Source of the DNA: Candidatus Gastranaerophilales bacterium
GTDB taxonomy: Bacteria > Cyanobacteriota > Vampirovibrionia > Gastranaerophilales > Gastranaerophilaceae
NCBI GenBank assembly: GCA_944323985.1
Contig: CALUUP010000003.1
Location: 56,699-120,698, forward strand
Length of the DNA: 64,000 bases
Direction of reading: 5' to 3'
Of this stretch, positions 32,238 to 41,669 are shown one piece after another. The notes under the pieces are model-generated. The model was not told the origin of the DNA. It was given only the letters and a program-made list of their open reading frames with translations, and did not search any database. Every line of letters begins with the position of its first letter. The first letter of the stretch is position 1. A program made the translations under genes and the position numbers.

Positions 32238-34850
32238 TTATGCTTCTGTATTAATTCCTGATTCATTGTTTTCAGGGTATTTTTCTCTATATTCTTTTAT
32301 GATTTTTTCAATTATATCATCCATATGGTTAGCAGCACCTGTTCTTTCACTATTCCAAAAAGACCAAGATCTCCAGAATCCTCCATCTATTCTCCAAGAA
32401 TTTGTAGTATCTCCTTCTTTTAGCCCAGCTTTTTCTGCATAATATTTCATGTCTTGATAATCTCTAGAATCTGAACTTATGCTTAATTTATTCATAACTT
32501 TTAAGACTTGTTTTGCAATAACTCTAAGCATATGTTCTTTTTTTGATGTAGCTAAATCATTTTCTGAAGAAATTTGAGCACATAATTCAGAATTCCAGTT
32601 GATTCCCCAGTCATTACCATGTTCTGTAAAGTATCCTTCAATGAATTTTATGATTTCTTCTGGATCTTCATAAGTGCTAAAAGAATTAATTTTTTTCTCA
32701 ACAATATCATATTCACTAGAAGATGTATCTCTTCTTAGACATTGTCTAACAGTTTTACCGGCAGCTTCTGGAGATTCAACTTCTCTTAAAATTACTTTTG
32801 ATCCATCTTTTTTAGTCATGATGCCAGTTGAAGAAATTTCTTTTACATCACTTAAAGCTTCGAATTTTTCATTTTCTGTATTGTATTTATAATAGTTGTT
32901 TCCTTTTTTATAATATCCAATAACATCAGTAGGCTCAAGATCTAGCTCATTTGCTAGCTTTCTCATTTCTCCAGTTGTATTTGTATCAATTGTAGATGTT
33001 TCTTGTGCTCTATCACTATTACCAGTAACTTCTTCTTTTTCATTTTCTTTTAGGATATCGTTGTTTTCGATAGATGAAAAATTGTCTTCAGTTAATTTAG
33101 AAATATGTTTTTCAGAACCATTTTCAAATTTTACTTGTCCATCTGGAGTTATTGATTTTGCGTTAATTTTTACTAATTCATTATCTTTTATAATGAAATA
33201 TTGATAGTTTTTATCAAGCTTTTTGCCAATTGATCTGTATAATTTTATACCTTTAGGAAATTTGTTTCCTAAGTTATTACAAGCTTTGATATATCCATCT
33301 TTTACTAAGTTATTAATTCTATCTACTGTATTTTTGTATTTTTGAACATCTGCAGCAGTAATTTCAATAGCATTTGCTTTTGCTTCATCTAGAGATTTAG
33401 TTGTACCATCTTTCATAGTACAATTTTTAGAAGTTTTATCAATAGATTTAACGTCTTTTAATTCTACTAATTTATCATTTAATATCATATAGAATTTAGG
33501 AGATTCATTAGATGTAGAAACATTAGATTTGTATACTCCTTCAATTCCTGAGTCCTTTAAGTATTCTTTTTCTACTAATTTATCTAATTTTTCTTTTGCG
33601 GTAGTACAAGTTCCATCAATATCATCATCAATAGTTACAGAACCGTTGTTTTCATCCGGAACTCCGTCTAAATTACCTGGTATATTTATTTTTTCAGCTT
33701 GTAAATCTTTTTTTACATCACCGATAATTAAATCATTGTCAATAATATTTTTACCAATAGCTTCGTTTAAAAATCCATATTGAGTTTTAACGTTATTTTG
33801 AATTCTTTCTGCTTCAGCTAAACGTAATCTTGCATATAAATCATCAACTTTATTTGCTAATGTTTCTAAATTAGCTTTTGTAAAGTTTTTATTTGCAGAA
33901 GTTAAAGCATCTTTAACAGCTTTAGCAGATTTATCTATTTCAGTAAAGTTTACTTCTGAATCAAATTTCGCTTTTAGTGTGTCAACATAATTAACTAATG
34001 ACATAGCAATGTTGCTAACTCCTGTTTTTTGAAGAGTTTGTTCATCTTCTTTAGTAGGAATGTTATTTGCGATAAGTCTTATGATACTTTTATCAGTGTT
34101 AGAGTTTCTTGTATCATTCCAGTAACTTAATATTCTTAATATTTCTGATTCATTTTCGCTTGTTACTAATGTTGCATTTAGACTATCTGCTTTTTTATTT
34201 TTTAAATCTTTTTCTACAGTATTTAATTTTTGTTTTAATTCGGTGTCATCTTTTTTATTATTAACTCCAAAATTATAACCAGCTTCAGATAGGTCTATTT
34301 TTATATCATCTAAAGATAATAAAGCTTGTTCTAATTTAGATGTATTTAATTTTTTGCAAGCATTTTTTAGTGCATCTAATTTTTCATCTATCTTTCCAGA
34401 TTTATTTAAAGCTTCTTGAATAATAGCATTTGTTGCATCATCTTTTGAAGCATTTTTATAGTTAGTAAGTATAGCTTTTAATTTATCATATTGTTTTTGT
34501 TTTAACTGATCAGCAGCAGATAAATTAGAGTTGTTTCCGCCACCATTAGTCCAATTGCTCCAAGGGTTAGTTTGAAGCATGTTTTGGAAATTTCCAAAGT
34601 TAAATCCATTATTCCAACCACCACCAAAACTTTGCATTGTTTGGTTAATTGCCATCATTGGATTTAATAGTCCATTGCCATACATTCCAAACATCGGGTA
34701 TTCAAGCATTGTAGAAGGAGTGAATGTAGGTGTCATAAATAAACTAGCATTAGAAGCAATTTGAGAAAGACCAAGATTATAATTTAATCTGAATGAATCT
34801 CCCCAGCAAGGGCTTAACATATCATGGTTTATAAATGAAAAGTTATACAT
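32238..34850 (-). CDS. Large hypothetical protein with three internal repeat modules
   Basis: The 870-residue protein lacks a signal peptide. Residues 1-110 are Met/Asn/Gly/Phe-rich and low in charge (FGGGWNNGFNFGNFQN); 110-395 are helical, Lys/Asn-rich and coiled-coil-like. Three diverged modules follow at about 422-490, 512-590 and 629-692. Each is a helix (KLVEKEYLK, NLVKDGYIK, KLANELDLE), then a tyrosine strand (GVYKS, KLYRS, GYYKK), then a 'YFII.D.LV.l..vksi' strand set and a DG/NGS turn. The C-terminus is helical with Trp-rich WRSWSFWNSE. No family recognised. A similar strand module is in the 58475-58996 protein. GAGG lies about 10 nt before the start. Confidence 0.75.
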   Translation of the reverse strand: MYNFSFINHDMLSPCWGDSFRLNYNLGLSQIASNASLFMTPTFTPSTMLEYPMFGMYGNGLLNPMMAINQTMQSFGGGWNNGFNFGNFQNMLQTNPWSNWTNGGGNNSNLSAADQLKQKQYDKLKAILTNYKNASKDDATNAIIQEALNKSGKIDEKLDALKNACKKLNTSKLEQALLSLDDIKIDLSEAGYNFGVNNKKDDTELKQKLNTVEKDLKNKKADSLNATLVTSENESEILRILSYWNDTRNSNTDKSIIRLIANNIPTKEDEQTLQKTGVSNIAMSLVNYVDTLKAKFDSEVNFTEIDKSAKAVKDALTSANKNFTKANLETLANKVDDLYARLRLAEAERIQNNVKTQYGFLNEAIGKNIIDNDLIIGDVKKDLQAEKINIPGNLDGVPDENNGSVTIDDDIDGTCTTAKEKLDKLVEKEYLKDSGIEGVYKSNVSTSNESPKFYMILNDKLVELKDVKSIDKTSKNCTMKDGTTKSLDEAKANAIEITAADVQKYKNTVDRINNLVKDGYIKACNNLGNKFPKGIKLYRSIGKKLDKNYQYFIIKDNELVKINAKSITPDGQVKFENGSEKHISKLTEDNFSSIENNDILKENEKEEVTGNSDRAQETSTIDTNTTGEMRKLANELDLEPTDVIGYYKKGNNYYKYNTENEKFEALSDVKEISSTGIMTKKDGSKVILREVESPEAAGKTVRQCLRRDTSSSEYDIVEKKINSFSTYEDPEEIIKFIEGYFTEHGNDWGINWNSELCAQISSENDLATSKKEHMLRVIAKQVLKVMNKLSISSDSRDYQDMKYYAEKAGLKEGDTTNSWRIDGGFWRSWSFWNSERTGAANHMDDIIEKIIKEYREKYPENNESGINTEA

Positions 34851-34922
34851 TCTTAGACCTCGTTTTATACTCTCTTGTATATAAAAAGTATTTCATTTTA
34901 ATAAAATTGCGCTTTTTATATA

Positions 34923-34967
34923 AAATGTTACAAATTTGTTACATTTAAAATATAAACAAGATATAAT
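34923..34967 (+). promoter_or_regulatory. Promoter with near-perfect palindrome before RHH regulator
   Basis: A 24-nt near-palindrome at 34923-34946 (AAATGTTACAAA followed by TTTGTTACATTT, one symmetric mismatch pair) overlaps the -35 box TTACAT (34939-34944). TATAAT at 34962-34967 follows after 17 nt. The start would be near 34974 and the RHH ATG is at 35016. The geometry is that of an autoregulated ribbon-helix-helix operator. The site also lies upstream of the divergent 870-residue protein gene. Confidence 0.6.
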
Positions 34968-35015
34968 ATTGTAATAATTTATTTATATGATATAATGAGC
35001 TTGATTGGAGGGAAT

Positions 35016-35204
35016 ATGGCACGAGTATTAATTTCAATGTCAAACGATTTTTTAAGTAAAGTCGACACTATCGCAAATTCAGAACAAAGAACAAGAAGTG
35101 AGTTAATCAGAGAAGCTTTAAGAGTTTACATTAAGCGTAATCGTATTTCTAACAGTTTAAAAGCAGAAGAAAATGCGATTTTACTTTCAGATTTGTTAGC
35201 TTAA
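35016..35204 (+). CDS. Ribbon-helix-helix (CopG/MetJ-type) regulator
   Basis: The 62-residue protein is a typical RHH domain: the strand RVLISMSNDFLSKVDTIA, then the helix pair QRTRSELIREALRVYIKR. I use ATG 35016, which has GGAGGG 3-9 nt upstream, instead of an in-frame ATG at 34995. There is no toxin gene after it, so it is not an obvious antitoxin. The operator-like palindrome at its own promoter suggests autoregulation and possible control of the divergent repeat-protein gene. Confidence 0.85.
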   Translation: MARVLISMSNDFLSKVDTIANSEQRTRSELIREALRVYIKRNRISNSLKAEENAILLSDLLA

Positions 35205-35225
35205 TTGGAAAAAGTCAAAATAAAA

Positions 35226-35249
35226 ACTGACTCAAAATTTTGAGTCAGT
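35226..35249. repeat. Perfect 24-nt palindrome after RHH gene
   Basis: ACTGACTCAAAA is followed immediately by its exact complement TTTTGAGTCAGT. There is no T tract after it on the plus strand (GTAAGTTATC), so it is a weak terminator at best; a protein-binding site is possible. Confidence 0.6.
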
Positions 35250-35399
35250 GTAAGTTATCTCTTTATAATTTTGGGAGGAGATTTGGGGATAGTTGATACA
35301 TGCATGCTACTATATTTTTTTTGTACATGGAACATGCTGTCAAGAAAAATTTACAAAATTTAACAAATTTTTACAAAAATCTATTCCACTCCTTTCGTA

Positions 35400-35428
35400 T
35401 TCACAATAATTTTAGATTATAGTAATAT
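35400..35428 (+). promoter_or_regulatory. Promoter giving leaderless mRNA for TPR protein
   Basis: TTCACA (35400-35405) and TAATAT (35423-35428) are 17 nt apart and the ATG at 35435 comes 6 nt later. No ribosome binding site is present. The 170 nt between the palindrome and this promoter are AT-rich, with repeated ACATG and AAATTTAC words and no gene I can support. Confidence 0.6.
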
Positions 35429-35434
35429 GTAGTT

Positions 35435-37564
35435 ATGAGAAAAAAGTTTTTAGGGACAGTTTGTTTTATATCGTTATTTGTAGGTTGTAGTTTTTTACCT
35501 GTTTTGTCAGCTCCAACAGGAGCTTTTGCAGAACATTACAATGCTGCTCAAAATTATTTGATGCAAAATCAGTATTCATCGTCTATTGTTGAATTTAGAA
35601 AAGCATTAAGGATAAATTATTTAGATAATTCTGCAAGGATTGGTTTAATAAATGCTTATTTAGCTAGAGCTACTTATTATGCTAATCAAGAAAAAAACTA
35701 TGATAAAGCTGCGAATGATTTTAGAAGTGCATTATTTTATTTAAGAATGTATCCTACAAAGGATCAGGCTGTACAAAATTCAGCAGGTATGATTGCTTCT
35801 GCTACAGATAATTTAAATCAATGTTTGAAAGTAATAAGTTTTGATACTACTGCAAATTCAAGGTATAATAAAGCAGAAGAATTGAGAGCTATTGGAAATT
35901 TTTCTGCGGCAGCGTATGAGTTTTTAAAAGCAGGAGAGAGTGAAAAATTAGCGGCAGATGCTAATTCTCAAATAGCAGATTTGTTAAAACTTTTGGGGAA
36001 TGAACCACGTTCGGCGGATTACTATAAGATTGCTTTAGATTTAAAACCAAATGACGGTGTTTTAAGGATGAAGTATGCAAGAACTTTAGATAAATTGGGT
36101 AGATTTGATGAAGCTGTTGTCCAGTATAATGAAGCATTAGCAAATTCTAAGGGTGATATGGAAGTTTTGTATGCTTTAGAGAGAATTTATTTAAAGAAGT
36201 TGGCACAGACTCCTAGTGATGCGGAATTAAATGCAAACATTGGTGCGATAAAACAGGCTCAAGGTGATTTTGAAACAGCTTTAAGTTATTACGGTAAGGC
36301 GGAACAACTTAATCCTTCTAATGTTACAACTCGTTTAAATGTAGGAACATTATTTCAACAAAGGAAGGAATACCAAAAAGCTATTCAATCATATGATTCG
36401 GTATTAACTTTATATCCGAATAATACTCAAGCGTTGTTGTATAAAGCTCAAGTTTATAAAGAAATGGGTGATAGTAAAACGGCTTTGGGTTTGTATAAGA
36501 AAATTTTATCAATAGATCCAAATAATGCTGGTGCAAAAGCTGAAATAGCAGGAGTTATGAAAGATACTATGACTCCAAATGAATATATTGACTATTTAGC
36601 ACAGAATGGTTCAGCGGATGAGTTATATGATTACGCTTATAAATTACACAAAGAAAATAAAATAGATGAAGCAATTTCTGCTTATAAATCTGTGTTAAGT
36701 AAAAATAATTCAAAGGTCGATGCGTATGTAAACTTAGCAATTTGTTATGTTGCTAAAGATGATTATAATAATGCGATTTCAGTTTTAAATGATGCTAAGG
36801 CTAAATTCCCAGCAAATAATCTTGTATTAAAGACTTTGCAAGATGTACAAAAAGATTTGACTTCAACAAGATTAGCAAGTGCTTCTTCTAGTTATGAAAA
36901 TAAGGATTATAGAAAGGCTATCCAAGAATATTTGGCAATAAATCCGCCAACAGAGGATTCTATGTTGGGAGTTGCAGCATCATATCAGGCATTAGAAGAT
37001 TATAACAATGCCATTGAGTATTATAAAAAAGCTGAAAAAATTAATCCTAATAATGCGGAAATTCCTTATTATATTGGATATTTATATTCAGAACAACAAA
37101 ATTGGACATTGGCAGAAAATTATTTAAATAAGGCTATAAAATTAAATCCTCAATCAGAGGCAAAGGAATTATTGTCTTATGTTACTCAAAACGGTTCGGT
37201 TTCAATATTGAATGAAGGTATAGATTTATTTGAAAAGAATAATTATCAAAATGCTTTATTGAAATTCAATGAAGTTTTAAGAAAAGAAAGTTCAAATGCT
37301 TATGCTTATTATTATAGGGGCTTAATTTATGATGAGCAAAAGCAACATAAACTTGCTATAAATGATTATTTAAATGTTTTAAAATATTCTAATGAGTTTC
37401 CTATTGCAAATTATATGCTTGCCGTGGATTATGATACTTTAGAAAATTATAAAGAGGCTTTTAAATATTATCAGAAGTTTGTTTCAAGTTATGCTACAGA
37501 TGATGAATATTTAAAATATGCAAAAAGTAGAATGGAAGAATTAAGGCCGTATGTGGGAGGATAA
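35435..37564 (+). CDS. Exported TPR-repeat protein
   Basis: The 709-residue protein has a signal sequence with a possible lipobox (SLFVGC, Cys near residue 19), or a conventional cleavage near VLSA. It then consists almost entirely of 34-residue TPR units from about residue 32 to the end, for example AAQNYLMQNQYSSSIVEFRK, KAIQSYDSVLTLYPNN, NAIEYYKKAEKINPNN and LAINDYLNVLKYS. It probably acts as a periplasmic or outer-membrane scaffold for protein contacts. Its mRNA appears leaderless. The next gene, dusB, follows 36 nt downstream. Confidence 0.85.
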   Translation: MRKKFLGTVCFISLFVGCSFLPVLSAPTGAFAEHYNAAQNYLMQNQYSSSIVEFRKALRINYLDNSARIGLINAYLARATYYANQEKNYDKAANDFRSALFYLRMYPTKDQAVQNSAGMIASATDNLNQCLKVISFDTTANSRYNKAEELRAIGNFSAAAYEFLKAGESEKLAADANSQIADLLKLLGNEPRSADYYKIALDLKPNDGVLRMKYARTLDKLGRFDEAVVQYNEALANSKGDMEVLYALERIYLKKLAQTPSDAELNANIGAIKQAQGDFETALSYYGKAEQLNPSNVTTRLNVGTLFQQRKEYQKAIQSYDSVLTLYPNNTQALLYKAQVYKEMGDSKTALGLYKKILSIDPNNAGAKAEIAGVMKDTMTPNEYIDYLAQNGSADELYDYAYKLHKENKIDEAISAYKSVLSKNNSKVDAYVNLAICYVAKDDYNNAISVLNDAKAKFPANNLVLKTLQDVQKDLTSTRLASASSSYENKDYRKAIQEYLAINPPTEDSMLGVAASYQALEDYNNAIEYYKKAEKINPNNAEIPYYIGYLYSEQQNWTLAENYLNKAIKLNPQSEAKELLSYVTQNGSVSILNEGIDLFEKNNYQNALLKFNEVLRKESSNAYAYYYRGLIYDEQKQHKLAINDYLNVLKYSNEFPIANYMLAVDYDTLENYKEAFKYYQKFVSSYATDDEYLKYAKSRMEELRPYVGG

Positions 37565-37600
37565 TATTAAGCATCGGGTGTTAAGGAAGGATTAATATAA

Positions 37601-38587
37601 TTGGTCGAAAAAAACGTAATAAGTTTATCATCAAATGTTGTAAAATCTCTCATATCAAGTAGGGTGTCGCTTGCACCAATGGCTGGAATTACTGATTATG
37701 TATTAAGGTCTCTTGTAAGGGAACATTCTAAAAGTTGTCTTTTAACAACAGAAATGATAAGTTCAGAAGCTTTGACACAAGTAAAAGAAACAGATATGGT
37801 TGCAAGAGATAATAATCATTCTCCGATTTCATATCAATTAAGTGGTCATAAGCCTCAAATGATAGCATCTTGTGCAAATTACCTACAAAAATTTGCAGAT
37901 ATGATTGATATAAATATGGGCTGTCCTGTGAATAAAGTTGTTAAAGGTACAGACGGTTGTGCTTTGATGCGTAATCCAAAACTTGCTCAAGAAATTGTAA
38001 GGACTGTAAAATCACAAATTACGATTCCATTGAGTGTAAAATTTCGTTTAGGGTATACTTTTGATGAGTTAAATTACGTAGAATTTGGACAACAAATGCA
38101 AGAAGCTGGAGCTGATTTTATTACAATACATGGTCGAACTCGTTCCCAAATGTATTCGGGTAAGGCGGATTGGAAGAAAATTGCAGAATTAAAACGGAAT
38201 GTTGATATACCGGTTTTTGCTAATGGTGATATTGTATCAATTGAAACAGCTGTTCAGTGTCTTGAAGAATCTGAAGCTGATGGTGTTGCAATAGGAAGAG
38301 GTGCTTTAGGGGATCCTACTTTAATTGGTAGAATTGAAAAATATTTGAATACGGGTGAATATATCTCTGCTCCAACTTTAGATGAAAAAGTTGAATATAT
38401 GAAACAACATCTTTTAAAAGAAGTTGAATTTAGGGGTGAAAATGTTGGGATTAAATTTGTAAGAAAATTTTATCCTTATTATATAAATGGATTTCAAGGG
38501 GCATCAAAATTAAGAGGTGAATTAGTTTTGATGGATAATTTAGATGAAATTTTAAAAGTATTGGATGGGATATTAGTCAAAATTTAG
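37601..38587 (+). CDS. dusB: tRNA-dihydrouridine synthase (TTG start)
   Basis: The FMN enzyme reduces uridines in tRNA D-loops. The 328-residue protein has VSLAPMAGITDYVLRSLVREH, INMGCPVNKVVKGTDGCALMRNP (catalytic Cys in GCP), KFRLG, ITIHGRTRSQMYSGKADW and VFANGDI. The start is TTG at 37601 with AAGGAAGG 10 nt upstream; no ATG lies near. The pattern is closest to DusB. It converges on fmt with no intergenic base. Confidence 0.92.
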   Translation: MVEKNVISLSSNVVKSLISSRVSLAPMAGITDYVLRSLVREHSKSCLLTTEMISSEALTQVKETDMVARDNNHSPISYQLSGHKPQMIASCANYLQKFADMIDINMGCPVNKVVKGTDGCALMRNPKLAQEIVRTVKSQITIPLSVKFRLGYTFDELNYVEFGQQMQEAGADFITIHGRTRSQMYSGKADWKKIAELKRNVDIPVFANGDIVSIETAVQCLEESEADGVAIGRGALGDPTLIGRIEKYLNTGEYISAPTLDEKVEYMKQHLLKEVEFRGENVGIKFVRKFYPYYINGFQGASKLRGELVLMDNLDEILKVLDGILVKI

Positions 38588-39517
38588 TTATTGTCTAACT
38601 CCAATTCCATTTGCCCAATCTCTTGCAAACATTTCACCTTTGCCTTCAGGTTTTACTTTTATGAGTCTTAAATATCCGTTGCCAGTTTTAACATCTATTC
38701 CGCGTTTTGAAATATGTGCAAATTCTCCTATTCGAGCTCCTTTATCGTCAGTGCTTTCGATAGGTTCAGTTTGCATAACTTTTATAATTTTATCTCTAAA
38801 TTCAAAATAAGCGCCAGGACACTTATAAATTCCTCTTACTAAATTATGTATTTCTTCTGCTGATTTATTCCAATCGATTTTGCATTCTTCTTTTGTTAAT
38901 TTATCTGCAAAACAAATTCCATTTTCGCATTGTGGAGTAGGTTTTATTGTTCCTTCTTTTAGACCGATTAAAGTTTTTGCAAGTAATTCAGGGGATTTTT
39001 CAGCACAAATTTCAAAAAGTTCCATGCAGTTCATACAGGATGTAATTTCTATTGGATATGTAAGACAAATATCACCGCAATCTAGACCTAATTCTGTGAT
39101 CATTGTACAAATACCGGTTTCTTTATCTCCATTAATAATCGCTCTTTGAATTGGATTTGCACCACGATATTTGGGAAGTAATGAAACATGTAGATTTATA
39201 GTTTCATACTTAGGAATATCAAGTACTTCTTGTGATAAAATTTGTCCAAATGCAAATGTTACAAAAAAGTCAGGTTTGAGTTTTTTTAATTCGTTTATTA
39301 TATCAGGTTCTTTTCTAATAGATTTAGGTTGGAATACTTGAATATTGTTTTCTACTGCAAATTGCTTGATGGGACTTGCCGTAAGTTTATGACCTCTTCC
39401 AGCTGGTTTATCAGGTTGAGTAACTACTGCAAGTATCTCAAATTCTTTTGAATTATAAAAATATTCTAATGATTTTAGCCCAATGTTTGGAGTTCCGAAA
39501 AAAACAATTTTTATCAT
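38588..39517 (-). CDS. fmt: Methionyl-tRNA formyltransferase
   Basis: The enzyme formylates initiator Met-tRNA from 10-formyl-THF. The 309-residue protein has VVTQPDKPAGRGHKLTASPIKQFA, NLHVSLLPKYRGANPIQRAIINGD (catalytic Asn/His/Asp set), TELGLDCGDICL and the C-terminal OB-like domain. It follows def by 18 nt, the classic def-fmt pair that begins and ends formylation. Confidence 0.97.
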   Translation of the reverse strand: MIKIVFFGTPNIGLKSLEYFYNSKEFEILAVVTQPDKPAGRGHKLTASPIKQFAVENNIQVFQPKSIRKEPDIINELKKLKPDFFVTFAFGQILSQEVLDIPKYETINLHVSLLPKYRGANPIQRAIINGDKETGICTMITELGLDCGDICLTYPIEITSCMNCMELFEICAEKSPELLAKTLIGLKEGTIKPTPQCENGICFADKLTKEECKIDWNKSAEEIHNLVRGIYKCPGAYFEFRDKIIKVMQTEPIESTDDKGARIGEFAHISKRGIDVKTGNGYLRLIKVKPEGKGEMFARDWANGIGVRQ

Positions 39518-39535
39518 ATTATAAACTCATTTTCT

Positions 39536-40144
39536 TTAGTTTTCTTTTTTTTGTTCAGCTTCTTTTTTTAATTTTTCTTCTAATAAAATATCAATTTCTT
39601 TTTGTAATTCAGGTTCGTCAAGAATTTTTTCTAAATCAATACTTGGAAGATTGCATTTTTTTAGAACTTCTTCCGCTTCAAATCTGTTAATTACATGGTC
39701 AATGAATAAAATTCCATCTAAATGATCAAATTCGTGTTGAATTGCTCTTGCAAGTAAACTTCCGTCTTTAGCTTCAAGAACAAAAGGTCTTCCGTTTCTA
39801 TCAAGAGCTTTGACCATAACATTCGCATAACGTCTTACATCAGTAAAAGCTTCCGGAAAACTTAAACAACCTTCGTGACTAATTACAGCACCTGATTTTT
39901 TTATAATTTTAGGGTTTATAAAAACAATAGGGTTTAAAGGCTCATCGCCTGTTGAGACATCAATTACAAAAACTCTATAATTTTCTCCAATTTGTGGAGC
40001 TGCAAGTCCAACACCATTTTCTTTATACATTGTATCTAAAAGATCTTCTACTAAAATCTTTATTTTTTGAGAAACTTTGTGAACTTCTTTTGATGGTTGT
40101 CTTAGAGTCGTTTCTCCGTATTTTACAACTTTTTTTATAGACAT
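39536..40144 (-). CDS. def: Peptide deformylase
   Basis: The metalloenzyme removes N-formyl groups from nascent proteins. The three motifs are at residues 44-53 (GVGLAAPQIG), 91-98 (EGCLSFPE) and 137-141 (HEFDH). The 202-residue protein carries a C-terminal charged helix of about 40 residues (KEIDILLEEKLKKEAEQKKEN, read in parts) beyond the usual end, perhaps for ribosome contact. It is first in the def-fmt operon. Confidence 0.96.
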   Translation of the reverse strand: MSIKKVVKYGETTLRQPSKEVHKVSQKIKILVEDLLDTMYKENGVGLAAPQIGENYRVFVIDVSTGDEPLNPIVFINPKIIKKSGAVISHEGCLSFPEAFTDVRRYANVMVKALDRNGRPFVLEAKDGSLLARAIQHEFDHLDGILFIDHVINRFEAEEVLKKCNLPSIDLEKILDEPELQKEIDILLEEKLKKEAEQKKEN

Positions 40145-40205
40145 TTTCTTAATCCTCTTTATTTGTATTATTTAACATTTTAACACGAAAGAAGAGAAAA
40201 TAATT

Positions 40206-41669
40206 TTATTGTTTCCAACTCCATAAATCTTTTTGAAATAAAACTAAAAATGGAATCAACTCTAAACGTCCGATGTACATGTCTAGAATTAAAATAATTT
40301 TAGATAAATTATGTAATGGTGCAAAGCTTCCTAAAGGTCCTATTACAGAACCAAAGCCAGGACCTATGTTACCTAACGTAGTAACGCTTCCTGTAATTCC
40401 AATAGTAGTATTTTTTTCAATTATTGCAACTAAAAATGCAGAAACCGTCAAAATTGCGAAATAAAATGATACAAACATTAAAGTTTGAAACATTATATCT
40501 TTAGGTACAGAATATTTTCCGATTTTAATATTGCAAACAGCTTTTGGGTGTAATATTTTTGTCATTTCAATTTTCATAATTTTGAAAATAAGAAGCCAAC
40601 GCATAATTTTAAGTCCGCCACCAGCTGAACTGGCACAAGAGCCGATCATCATTGATGCGAATAATAAAATTTTACTTATATAATCCCATTTTGCAAAATC
40701 TACAGTACAAAAACCTGTCGAAGATATTAGTGTAGAAATTCCAAAAAATGAATGAGTAAGGCTATCATATAGGTTATATTTCATATTAGAGAATAATGAA
40801 AATGTTAATAGTATCCCTAATATAAGTACGATATAAAAGTAGGTTCTAAATTCTTCATTTTTAAATAGGTATAGTGGATTTAATTTAGTCCAAGCTTTAT
40901 ATTGTAAGTTAAAGCTAACGCCTGCAAAGAACATAAAAAATGTGATAATCCACATAATTGTATGAGAATATCCGATTATACTTTCACTTCTTGGAGAAAA
41001 ACCTCCTCCGGAAATTGAAGAAAAAGAATGGCATATTGCATCAAAACCACTCATTCCTGAAAATTTGAGCAAAATTACTTCTAGTAGTGTAAGCCCAGCA
41101 TAAACTTTCCATAATGCAGCCGCAGTATTTTTTATTCTTGGAGTGAATTTATCTTCAGTGGGACCAGGAGCCTCTGCAAAAAATAGTTGTCTTCCTGCAA
41201 TGGCAAATTGAGGCAAAATTGCTATAAATAATACGATAATTCCCATTCCTCCAAGCCATTGTGTAAATGATCTCCAAAAGAAAAGAGCATTTGGGTAATT
41301 AAAATTTGTTAAAGCCGTTGCACCTGTCGTTGTGATTCCTGATGTTGCTTCAAATAAAGCATTTATTGGGGAAATTCCAAAAAATATGTATGGCATTGCC
41401 GCAAAAATACCCGCGAAAAGCCAAGAAAAAGTCACAATACATAGTGCTTCCGATTTTTTTATGTCATTGATTCCTTTTATACTGGAAGTTCCTTTTACTA
41501 TTTTTTTTAATGTTGTTGCAATTAAAAAAGCGGTTGAGGCTGCTATTAGAAAAGGAAAAACAGCATTATATTCTTGGTAGTATAGAGCTACTATTATTGG
41601 AATTAGCATTACAAAGCTAAAGTACATAATAGTTAAGCTAAAAGAATACGCTAAATACGTTAATCTCAT
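40206..41669 (-). CDS. trkH: Potassium uptake protein TrkH
   Basis: The K+-translocating membrane subunit is 487 residues with about ten membrane segments and four pore loops, including SGITTTGATALT, SISGGGFSPRSES, STLISSTGFCTVDF and VTTLGNIGPGFG. The loops carry the filter glycines. It overlaps trkA by 4 nt. The length and loops favour TrkH over KtrB. Confidence 0.93.
   Translation of the reverse strand: MRLTYLAYSFSLTIMYFSFVMLIPIIVALYYQEYNAVFPFLIAASTAFLIATTLKKIVKGTSSIKGINDIKKSEALCIVTFSWLFAGIFAAMPYIFFGISPINALFEATSGITTTGATALTNFNYPNALFFWRSFTQWLGGMGIIVLFIAILPQFAIAGRQLFFAEAPGPTEDKFTPRIKNTAAALWKVYAGLTLLEVILLKFSGMSGFDAICHSFSSISGGGFSPRSESIIGYSHTIMWIITFFMFFAGVSFNLQYKAWTKLNPLYLFKNEEFRTYFYIVLILGILLTFSLFSNMKYNLYDSLTHSFFGISTLISSTGFCTVDFAKWDYISKILLFASMMIGSCASSAGGGLKIMRWLLIFKIMKIEMTKILHPKAVCNIKIGKYSVPKDIMFQTLMFVSFYFAILTVSAFLVAIIEKNTTIGITGSVTTLGNIGPGFGSVIGPLGSFAPLHNLSKIILILDMYIGRLELIPFLVLFQKDLWSWKQ

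Noticed and set aside
35260..35434. Small peptide gene with GGGAGGAG upstream
   Set aside because: Possible starts give at most about 17-25 residues and are badly spaced; no support.
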